A DNA stretch of 64,000 nucleotides from Flavobacterium aquidurense (GTDB lineage Bacteria; Bacteroidota; Bacteroidia; Flavobacteriales; Flavobacteriaceae), in the NCBI GenBank assembly GCA_900107365.1, contig FNPS01000009.1:230253-294252 (forward strand), given 5' to 3'. Under the pieces are notes generated by a model that saw only the letters and a program-made list of their open reading frames with translations, searched no databases and was not told the DNA's origin. The translations under genes and the position numbers were made by a program. Shown piece after piece: positions 15,597-23,416 of this stretch. Position 1 is the stretch's first letter. Every line of letters starts with the position of its first letter.

Positions 15597-16655
15597 TCAA
15601 ACCGCTTCCGAAATAGTTTTTGCATTACACTTTTTTGATAGTGAAGATTCCCGAATAATTAACTTAGTCTTAAACACAATATTTTCAGACATTTCGCTTT
15701 CTTCATTCTGATTCAGTAATCGTAACATTGAGTCAATTAATTTGGCTCCAATTGCTTCTACTGGCTGAGAAATTGCTGTAATAGACGGATTGTAAATTTC
15801 AAAAATTTCATTATCATCAAAATTTACAATTCCCAACTCGTGAAATAAATTGGGATTAGTCTCTTTAAAAACTTCAAATCCGGCTTTTGCTAAATAATTT
15901 GTCGCAAAAAAGACCGCATCTAGGTCCATTATAGTATCTATAAATTCTTTTATCTTCTCTTTTGTATTCATTTTTCCTATTTCTTCAAATGGTATTTTAA
16001 GTACATGTGCTTTTAGTTTTTTCAAATTAATCGCATCTTCATACCCCTGCAAACGATTTTGCATCTGATTTTGTTCAGAATCAGTCGTTATAAAAGCTAT
16101 GTTTTTATAATTATTGATAATTAAATGATTAGTTGCATCAAAAGAGGATTGTTGATTATCTATAACAACACTATTACATTTGAGATCGGAGAAATAACGA
16201 TCAAGCAGTATAACGGGATATTTTTCTTTAATTAAATCTTCGATTACATTTTTTATTCCCGGTGAAGGAACAATAATAAAACCGTCTACATTTCTATTTT
16301 TAAACAGTTCAATTAACTCCGTTGATTTTTCATCCTTATTTTCAGTACTGCAGAAAACAAGCTTGTATCCATTCTCATACGCAGCATATTCAATGATTTT
16401 AGCCAGTTTTGCAAAAAACCCATTAGAAATATCCTCCACCATAAAAACTAATATCTTTGATTTTCCGGTTCGTAAACTTTGGGCAATTTGGTTGGGTTTG
16501 TAACCAATTTTCAATGCATGCTCTAAGATTTCTTTAGTAAGCTTTTTTGATATGTGTTTTTCTTCTGATTTTCCATTTAAAACAAAAGAAACTGTTGTTA
16601 TTGAGGTTTTTAAATCCTGAGCAATATCCTTTATTGAAACATTTTTCTTCATCAT
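15597..16655 (-). CDS. LacI-family transcriptional regulator
   Basis: 352 aa. The N-terminal HTH reads VSIKDIAQDLKTSITTVSFVLNGK, with the LacI hinge helix at GYKPNQIAQSLRTGKS. A periplasmic-binding-protein-like sugar domain follows (VDGFIIVPSP, VILLDRYF, NVVDNQQ-like strand, IAFITTDSE). It lies 24 bp downstream of xylA and likely senses xylose or a related sugar and controls this cluster. No operator was identified with confidence. Confidence 0.9.
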   Translation of the reverse strand: MMKKNVSIKDIAQDLKTSITTVSFVLNGKSEEKHISKKLTKEILEHALKIGYKPNQIAQSLRTGKSKILVFMVEDISNGFFAKLAKIIEYAAYENGYKLVFCSTENKDEKSTELIELFKNRNVDGFIIVPSPGIKNVIEDLIKEKYPVILLDRYFSDLKCNSVVIDNQQSSFDATNHLIINNYKNIAFITTDSEQNQMQNRLQGYEDAINLKKLKAHVLKIPFEEIGKMNTKEKIKEFIDTIMDLDAVFFATNYLAKAGFEVFKETNPNLFHELGIVNFDDNEIFEIYNPSITAISQPVEAIGAKLIDSMLRLLNQNEESEMSENIVFKTKLIIRESSLSKKCNAKTISEAV

Positions 16656-16679
16656 TACTTTAGGATTACATTAAACTAA

Positions 16680-18005
16680 TTAAATATACTGATTGATAAT
16701 ATTTTCAAACAATTCCTGTTTGCCGCTTTGCAAAGTCAATTCTCCGTTTTCATGAGCGATATTGTAAAGGTCTTTCAGGTTTAATTTTCCGTCTGCGAAA
16801 TCTTTTCCTTTTCCGGAATCAAAAGAACTATATCTTTCTGCTCTTAATTTTTCGTATGGTGATGAAGTAATAATTTTGTCTGCGGTCAATAAAGCTCTTG
16901 CAAAAGTATCTGCGCCACCAATGTGTGCTAAGAAAACATCTTCCATATCTGTCGAATTTCTTCTGATTTTAGCATCAAAATTAACGCCTCCGCCTTGCAG
17001 TCCGCCGGCTTTTAAGAATACCAACATCGCTTCTGTAGTTTCCTGAATGTTGTTTGGAAATTGATCTGTATCCCAACCGTTTTGGTAATCTCCTCTGTTG
17101 GCATCAATGCTTCCTAACATTCCGGCTTTTGCAGCCACTTCCAATTCATGTTGAAAAGTGTGGTGCGCCAATGTCGCATGATTTACTTCGATATTAATCT
17201 TGAAATCTTTGTCTAAACCATATTCACGCAAAAATCCGATTGCTGTTGCAGAATCAAAATCGTATTGGTGTTTAGACGGTTCCATAGGTTTTGGTTCAAT
17301 GAAGAAAGTTCCTTTAAAACCTTGTGCTCTTGCATAATCTCTTGACATAGTAAGGAATTGTGCCATGTGATCTAATTCTCTTCCCATATAGGTATTCAGA
17401 AGCGACATATATCCTTCTCGTCCGCCCCAGAAAACATAATTTTCTCCGTCTAAAGCTATTGTTGCATCAAGTGCTAATTTTACTTGTCCGCCCGCTCTTG
17501 CCACGACATTAAAATCAGGATTTGTAGCCGCTCCATTCATAAATCTTGGATTTGAAAAACAGTTTGAAGTTCCCCAAAGCAACTTAATTCCGGATTCTGC
17601 TTTTTTCTGTTTTAAATATTCTGTAATCGCTGAAAGACGTTTTTCTGATTCTGCGAAAGTTGGTCCTTCGGCAATTAAATCGTAATCGTGAAAACAGAAA
17701 TAATCGAATCCCATTTTGCTGATAAATTCAAAAGCAGCATCGGCTTTGTCTTTTGCCGCCTGAATTGGATCTGAAGACTGATCCCACGCAAAATTTTGGG
17801 TTCCCGGTCCAAACGGATCACTTCCTTGTCCGCAGAATGTATGCCCGTACGCAATGGCAAATCTAAAGTGTTCGCGCATGGTTTTTCCAGCCACAATTTG
17901 CTCTGGATTGTAATATTTAAATGCCAACGGATTGTCGGATGCTGCACCTTCAAATTTAATTTGACCAATACCTTTGCAGAATTCTTTATTTCCTAAAACT
18001 ATCAT
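16680..18005 (-). CDS. xylA: Xylose isomerase
   Basis: 441 aa, the normal family length. D-xylose to D-xylulose, cytoplasmic, metal dependent. Family motifs are visible: FCFHDYDLIAEGPTF (active-site His-Asp), FWGGREGYMSLLNT, GTFFIEPKPMEPSKHQYDFD (metal-binding Glu and Lys), NIEVNHATLAHHTFQHEL, GSIDANRGDYQNGWDTDQFP and GGVNFDAKIRRNS. Its usual partner xylB directly upstream is only a remnant (18013-18282), so xylulose phosphorylation must come from another locus. Confidence 0.97.
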   Translation of the reverse strand: MIVLGNKEFCKGIGQIKFEGAASDNPLAFKYYNPEQIVAGKTMREHFRFAIAYGHTFCGQGSDPFGPGTQNFAWDQSSDPIQAAKDKADAAFEFISKMGFDYFCFHDYDLIAEGPTFAESEKRLSAITEYLKQKKAESGIKLLWGTSNCFSNPRFMNGAATNPDFNVVARAGGQVKLALDATIALDGENYVFWGGREGYMSLLNTYMGRELDHMAQFLTMSRDYARAQGFKGTFFIEPKPMEPSKHQYDFDSATAIGFLREYGLDKDFKINIEVNHATLAHHTFQHELEVAAKAGMLGSIDANRGDYQNGWDTDQFPNNIQETTEAMLVFLKAGGLQGGGVNFDAKIRRNSTDMEDVFLAHIGGADTFARALLTADKIITSSPYEKLRAERYSSFDSGKGKDFADGKLNLKDLYNIAHENGELTLQSGKQELFENIINQYI

Positions 18006-18012
18006 TTCTATT

Positions 18013-18282
18013 TTATTTTTTATTTAATATTGTAGCTAATTCTTTTTTCCATTTTTGATAGGCTGTCTGATATGGTTCTTTGTTTTGTAAAGGCAAAAAG
18101 GTCATAACATGATCATTTTTTGAAATATCAGAACCGAATTTTTCAAATCGCCAGATACTAATCCGACTGCTCTTGCGGCGCCCACTGCACCTGTTTCATT
18201 CAAAACAATTACTTTTTTTCCTGTTTCTGCCTCAACCAAAGCAACTTTGTCTGAAGAACTCCCAATATCATATCCTATACAT
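18013..18282 (-). pseudogene. xylB: Xylulokinase remnant with large internal deletion
   Basis: Reading the minus strand from about 18282 gives IGYDIGSSSDKVALVEAETG, the N-terminus of bacterial xylulokinase (FGGY family). It then passes directly into NETGAVGAARAVGLVSGDL and, in a shifted frame, NDHVMTFLPLQNKEPYQTAY then QKWKKELATILNKK, the C-terminus of the same enzyme. About 400 codons between them are missing. There are two small frame breaks: two bases missing after ATG-TAT and one indel near 18130. It sits exactly where xylB is expected in an xylA-xylB operon. Confidence 0.85.
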
Positions 18283-18386
18283 CTTCTATTCTAATTCTTT
18301 TTTATTGAATATTTCTTTATCAATATTTTACGTCATTAAATATTTAAAACTTGCTGTAATTATTTCTCATTTTACCTTATAAATGA

Positions 18387-18412
18387 AAGAGTTTGCTATT
18401 AAACAAACTCTT
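18387..18412 (-). terminator. Terminator of the modular-enzyme operon
   Basis: Stem AAGAGTTTG (18387-18395) with CAAACTCTT (18404-18412) and an 8-nt loop, 30 bp past the stop of the GH26 gene. Confidence 0.6.
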
Positions 18413-18441
18413 AATCATTTAATAAGAATTAAAAATCAACC

Positions 18442-21045
18442 TTAATTGCGAATAATTAATTTTTGAGAAGTAATTGTGTTACCACTACTAATAGCTACAA
18501 TGTAAATGCCATCACTTAATTTTGATGTATCTATATTATTTTCTCCAGCTGAAATTTTGTTGGAAATTTTAATATTTCCGGAAACATCAATTATTTCAAC
18601 GCTTACTTTTTCACTTATTATACTTGGAATGTTCACTGTTAACTGATTAGCTGCCGGATTGGGATAAATACTAATCTTATTTTGTTGTTCCTCATTCTCG
18701 GCAACACCCAAACTTTGGCTCATTTTTGATGTTGATGAAACCGCTTCCAATTTCCATTGTTGGCAAGAAGCAGTATTCCAAGTCCATTGCCTTACTTCTG
18801 CACCATTAGTCGTTAATGCATCTCGAACTTCTAAAGCAAGTCCGCTTGAGCGTGAAATAATTCTGTAATAACCGCTATCTGTTGGTTCAATGCTCCATTG
18901 CTCACAAACGCCGCCAACCCACGGCCATTGCTGAATCAGCGCACCAGCTGAATTAGAACATCCCACAATATCCAGTGTTTTATCACTATGTTGTGCCGTT
19001 AATTTATAATAACCACTGTCGGTAGATTCGACTTTCCATTTTTGACAAGCACTATTCAGCCACGACCATTGTTGTGCCAACGCACCATCGGTAGTATTGC
19101 AACCGCCAATTTCTAAAACCTGATTACTATTTCTGTTAACCAAACGATATGTTTGCCCAGAAACAATTCCATTTCCTCCTCCAAGATGTGTAAAAATGAA
19201 ACCGTTGGTATTAAAACCTGGTTGATCAATCGCAAAACGCATTACGTAAGTTCCGCTATTTAGGTAAACTTCTTTATGAATCCATTGCCAGTTTTGCCAT
19301 CCACCTGTATTTGGAGCAACCAAAGAACCCGTTACATTTTGTCCGTTAAATTCTAAATGGAAACTTCCACCACCTGCAGAGGCTACTCTCGCATCAATTG
19401 CATAAGTACCGCTCTGTGTAACATTTACGGTATATTCTGTCCATTCACCGGTATCTGAAAAACATAAATTATAATAGCCTTCGGTGCTGTTTTCAATATC
19501 TACTCCTTCATTACGATATGCTCCAGTTATATTTTGCGGATTAGTATCATGATAAGCTACACCTTCTCCTCCATTATCAAAATTTTCAGCTTCCACAATT
19601 CCGGGAAGATTGATAACTCCTGCATAAGGTGTTTGAACACCGCCTCCGCTAAAGTTTCTCCAATCGGGAAGTTCATCCAATGTAATGACATCATTATCCA
19701 AAAACATTTTTTGCACAACGCTCGTTGGTTGCCCTGTTAAATAAGTCCCAGGCCAGTTGGCATACCAAGACCACCAAGTTCCAAAAGCTCTAACTTTATC
19801 AGGATCCGGAAGATTTCCGGTTTCTGAAAGTGACAACATTTTATTGATTCCGTTAGTTTGCATAAAAGATTGTGTTCCATCCCAATCAACGCTCATACTT
19901 GCTCCGGCATTTCCATAAATATCAAGACTAAATATATCCACATAACTATTTCCCGGATACCAGGCTGCATCTGCTGTACCTGTATAAACCCAAATTAAAT
20001 TATGAAGACCATGATAATTTACTAATCTGTTGTACATAATCTGCCATAATTCTTTGAATGGTCCTGGCCCTTTTGCACCCCACCAAAACCAGCCACCACT
20101 AGCCTCATGAAGTGGTCTGAAAAGTACTGGAATATTAGCATTTGAATATTTCTGAAGCTGCACTGCAATAGCATCAATATCACGAAGTAATAAAGCATAT
20201 CGTGTACCATTTTTATCAGCCAAAACAGCCTGAATATCAAAAGTTGTGGCATCTGTATAAAATCCTCTCCACCATTCTTTAGTAGGCTGATCTATTAAAT
20301 CTGTTGGTGGATTCCAATGCCAGACCAAGCTAATCATTCCTCTGTTTGCTCCTTTTGTCGCCCACGCAATATTGGCTTCTGAACTTGACGGCGTGTATCC
20401 GCTTTTTTCTATTCTTGAAGGCGAATAATCCATTAAATCAAAACCTGCGACTGCCGGCTCTTTTCCTGTTGTATTAATAATATATTGAATATCATCCTGC
20501 TGTCCTGAAAGTACTTTATTTCCGTAAAGACTTTTCATATAATTATAAAGTGATTTTGTAGTTGCCGTTGCATTTGCATCTGCAAGGCTTGCTGCGGGTG
20601 CAATTGGCGGATTTACCGAAGCTGGTACCAGCGTCAAATTATCAATATCAAAATAACCCCAACCCATAAAAACTTTAATAGTGTTTGAACCTGCAGTCAG
20701 AAAATATTTTCCTGCTGAAGAATTGCTCCATCCTGTACTTTGCAAAAATGTAGGCTGTGCGTTTTCATTATTAACCTGAAGATCATAATTCTTTGCTGAA
20801 AAGGGAGAAGCATATCGAAATCTAATTTCGTACAATCCGGCAGATGGAAGATTAAATGTCCAGGAAACATTATCGCCTCCGTTGTCAAAACTTCCTACAT
20901 ATCCTGTTCCGGAATATCCTGCGGTGGAATTTAAAAATTGCGTTCCAAACAGGTTTCCAGTTTCTGCTTCTATCACTATATCTGCTCTGGAACTGAGTCC
21001 TGTGAGCAGAAAAATGCTTAAAAAATAATAGTAGATTTTTTTCAT
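18442..21045 (-). CDS. Secreted modular GH26 endo-glycanase (CBM35-like, GH26, CBM6, ricin-type, T9SS)
   Basis: 867 aa. Signal peptide 1-21; CBM35/CBM6-like module about 22-140; GH26 TIM barrel about 155-465; CBM6 about 480-615; ricin-type beta-trefoil (CBM13-like, three QxW-type repeats) about 630-775; T9SS type A sorting domain about 795-867 ending KLIIRN. Catalytic acid/base Glu314 in FRPLHEASGGWFWWG; nucleophile Glu408 in LSETGN. GH26 enzymes are mostly beta-mannanases, a few beta-1,3-xylanases or lichenases, so the substrate is not fixed by sequence alone. Last gene of a four-gene operon sharing near-identical C-terminal modules. Confidence 0.9.
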   Translation of the reverse strand: MKKIYYYFLSIFLLTGLSSRADIVIEAETGNLFGTQFLNSTAGYSGTGYVGSFDNGGDNVSWTFNLPSAGLYEIRFRYASPFSAKNYDLQVNNENAQPTFLQSTGWSNSSAGKYFLTAGSNTIKVFMGWGYFDIDNLTLVPASVNPPIAPAASLADANATATTKSLYNYMKSLYGNKVLSGQQDDIQYIINTTGKEPAVAGFDLMDYSPSRIEKSGYTPSSSEANIAWATKGANRGMISLVWHWNPPTDLIDQPTKEWWRGFYTDATTFDIQAVLADKNGTRYALLLRDIDAIAVQLQKYSNANIPVLFRPLHEASGGWFWWGAKGPGPFKELWQIMYNRLVNYHGLHNLIWVYTGTADAAWYPGNSYVDIFSLDIYGNAGASMSVDWDGTQSFMQTNGINKMLSLSETGNLPDPDKVRAFGTWWSWYANWPGTYLTGQPTSVVQKMFLDNDVITLDELPDWRNFSGGGVQTPYAGVINLPGIVEAENFDNGGEGVAYHDTNPQNITGAYRNEGVDIENSTEGYYNLCFSDTGEWTEYTVNVTQSGTYAIDARVASAGGGSFHLEFNGQNVTGSLVAPNTGGWQNWQWIHKEVYLNSGTYVMRFAIDQPGFNTNGFIFTHLGGGNGIVSGQTYRLVNRNSNQVLEIGGCNTTDGALAQQWSWLNSACQKWKVESTDSGYYKLTAQHSDKTLDIVGCSNSAGALIQQWPWVGGVCEQWSIEPTDSGYYRIISRSSGLALEVRDALTTNGAEVRQWTWNTASCQQWKLEAVSSTSKMSQSLGVAENEEQQNKISIYPNPAANQLTVNIPSIISEKVSVEIIDVSGNIKISNKISAGENNIDTSKLSDGIYIVAISSGNTITSQKLIIRN

Positions 21046-21089
21046 AAATTTTGGTTTAAATAGTTAATTAGTAAAGTAACAGTGTGGTT

Positions 21090-23393
21090 TTATTTTTTAA
21101 TGATAAGCTTCTTCGTCATTGTTTTTTCTTCGCTTTTGATTTTAACAACATAAATTCCTGAACTTAAATTTGATGTATCAACATTGATCTGACCGCCTTT
21201 GATATTATTTTTTGACTGAACAATTTTTCCGGACATATCCACAATTTGAATCGTTACATTCTCTTCATCATTCTGGGAAAACAAAACCTGAACCTGATTT
21301 ACTGCGGGATTAGGAAAAAGCAATACATCAGAAATCATTTTTTCATTTTCTGAAAGCCCTAAATTTTGAGTCAATTTTGCTGTAGAGCTAACGGGTTCTA
21401 ATTTCCATTGCTGGCAGGAAGCAGTGTTCCAAGTCCATTGTCTTACTTCTGCTCCATTTGTAGTTAAGGCATCGCGAACCTCTAAGGCAAGTCCGCTTGC
21501 ACGGGAAATAATCCTATAAAATCCATTATCCGTTGGTTCAATACTCCATTGTTCACAGACACCACCAACCCAAGGCCATTGCTGAATCAATGCTCCTGCT
21601 GAATTAGAACATCCAACAATATCTAATGTTTTATTGCTGTGTTGCGCCGTTAGTTTATAATAACCGCTATCAGTAGCTTCTACTTTCCATTTTTGACAAG
21701 CGCTATTTAGCCATGGCCATTCTTGCGCTACTGCCCCATCTGCTGTATTGCAACCTCCAATTTCTAAAACCTGATTGCTGTTTCGGTTTACTAAACGATA
21801 AGTTTGTCCGGAGGTAATTGCATTATTATTATTCAGAAAAGTAAAAACAAATCCGTTGGTATTAAAGCCTGGCTGATCAATGGCAAAACGCATCACATAA
21901 GTTCCACTGTTTAAGTACACTTCTTTATGAACCCATTGCCAATTTTGCCAGCCTCCAGTATTAGGTGCAGCTAGAGAACCTGTTACATTTTGTCCATTAA
22001 ATTCTAAATGAAAATTTCCACCAGCCATTGAAGCAACTCTGGCATCTATCGCATAATTCCCACTTTGAGTTACATTGACAGTATATTCAGTCCATTCTCC
22101 AGTATCAGAAAAACATAAATTATAATAACCTTCAGAACTGGACTCAATGTCTACACCTTCGTTACGATATGCGCCTGTTATATTTTGCGGATTTGTGTCG
22201 TGATACGCTATTCCTTCTCCACCATTATCATAGTTTTCTGCTTCAACAATTCCGGGCAAATTGATTACACCGGCATAAGGTGTCTGATTTAAAGAAATTC
22301 CTTTAAATTCTGCGATTTTAGTTTTCATTAAATCATAATAATAAGAACCATGTCCGCCTGTCATAGGCTCGATATCAGAACTGTATTCCTGCAGCCACTG
22401 ATCTACAAAATGTGGCGAAGATTGTGTCCCCCAGTTTCCTGTAATCCATTCGTTCCAGGAATGAATAAAAGCAAACTTTACATTTGCATTTTTTGCAGCA
22501 TCCATATATTTTACAAAATAATCTCCATTAACTCTGCCTTTTGCTCCTGCGGAAGGATTGATTCCATCTGTCGTCATATAAGTAGCCTGTGTTGCAACAG
22601 GGACAGACATTTGTTCCGGTTGCCCGTTATAGTAAAATGGCGGTGGCGGTACATCTGAATTTACTTTAAACTGCCAGTAACTTCCTGTATTATCCAAGCC
22701 CCAACAGTGTCTGGCAGTGTAATTTGCATATTTACCATTTGTAGGAACGGCTGGTTGTCCCGGATCTCCTTGTGGAAGATTCATATTGGGCATAGCGGTC
22801 AACAATAATTTCTTTCCCAAATAATTGTAAAACATATCTTGACGATAGACATTAAAATAGGTATTCTCTACAATATCTAAAGCGATTTCGTCTTTAACAA
22901 AAAATACAATTTTAGGAACCGGTAACCCCGCATTCATTCTTTCCTGCCATCTTTTGCACAATGCTTTTGTGGCAGAAATATAAGACGGTCCGTCAGGAAA
23001 ATCTAAAGCACCATTTGTAAAATCCAGCACAATAAAATCAATTGAAGCTTGTGTGATTAAATCAGCATGATAATCCAATAATCCATTGTTGGTTTGATTT
23101 GGATCTCCATTAAAATAAAAAACATAATTATTTTTGATAGTCCCGTCTCCATGCGTACTGGCATACAAAGGCTTTCCCCAAAAATTAATTACTCCCGGCG
23201 GACTGTAAGGCGGTGACTGTTGCTGCATAATCCAGGAATCTCCCGTTGGAGATAATATTTGAGGCTGGTACAAATAATGTCCAAAATTGGAAAAATAAAA
23301 TATTCCAACCTGTTTCTGAGCACTTATTTTTACTACCGTAAGAAAAATTAGCATTATTGTAATTGCTGTTTTGAAAGTATTTATTCTAGTCAT
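21090..23393 (-). CDS. Secreted GH71/GH99-like protein with CBM6, ricin-type and T9SS domains
   Basis: About 767 aa from ATG 23393 (MTRINTFKTAITIM). A longer frame begins with GTG at 23417, overlapping the previous stop, but the ATG gives a normal signal peptide. The catalytic part (about 30-370) has VGIFYFSNFGHYL, IDFIVLDFTNG and FIHSWNEWITGNWG. The last resembles the 'NEW' motif of the GH71/GH99-like superfamily (endo-mannosidases, alpha-1,3-glucanases). CBM6 about 385-510, ricin-type about 525-665 and a sorting domain ending KKLIIKK follow. A 215-bp tract of its CBM6 is identical to the upstream gene. Substrate unknown. Confidence 0.75.
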   Translation of the reverse strand: MTRINTFKTAITIMLIFLTVVKISAQKQVGIFYFSNFGHYLYQPQILSPTGDSWIMQQQSPPYSPPGVINFWGKPLYASTHGDGTIKNNYVFYFNGDPNQTNNGLLDYHADLITQASIDFIVLDFTNGALDFPDGPSYISATKALCKRWQERMNAGLPVPKIVFFVKDEIALDIVENTYFNVYRQDMFYNYLGKKLLLTAMPNMNLPQGDPGQPAVPTNGKYANYTARHCWGLDNTGSYWQFKVNSDVPPPPFYYNGQPEQMSVPVATQATYMTTDGINPSAGAKGRVNGDYFVKYMDAAKNANVKFAFIHSWNEWITGNWGTQSSPHFVDQWLQEYSSDIEPMTGGHGSYYYDLMKTKIAEFKGISLNQTPYAGVINLPGIVEAENYDNGGEGIAYHDTNPQNITGAYRNEGVDIESSSEGYYNLCFSDTGEWTEYTVNVTQSGNYAIDARVASMAGGNFHLEFNGQNVTGSLAAPNTGGWQNWQWVHKEVYLNSGTYVMRFAIDQPGFNTNGFVFTFLNNNNAITSGQTYRLVNRNSNQVLEIGGCNTADGAVAQEWPWLNSACQKWKVEATDSGYYKLTAQHSNKTLDIVGCSNSAGALIQQWPWVGGVCEQWSIEPTDNGFYRIISRASGLALEVRDALTTNGAEVRQWTWNTASCQQWKLEPVSSTAKLTQNLGLSENEKMISDVLLFPNPAVNQVQVLFSQNDEENVTIQIVDMSGKIVQSKNNIKGGQINVDTSNLSSGIYVVKIKSEEKTMTKKLIIKK

Positions 23394-23416
23394 ATTCTTC
23401 TGTTTTTTCAAAAACA

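Noticed and set aside
18173..18382. Plus-strand 69-aa ORF
   Set aside because: It lies on the opposite strand of the xylulokinase remnant and has no protein-like features.
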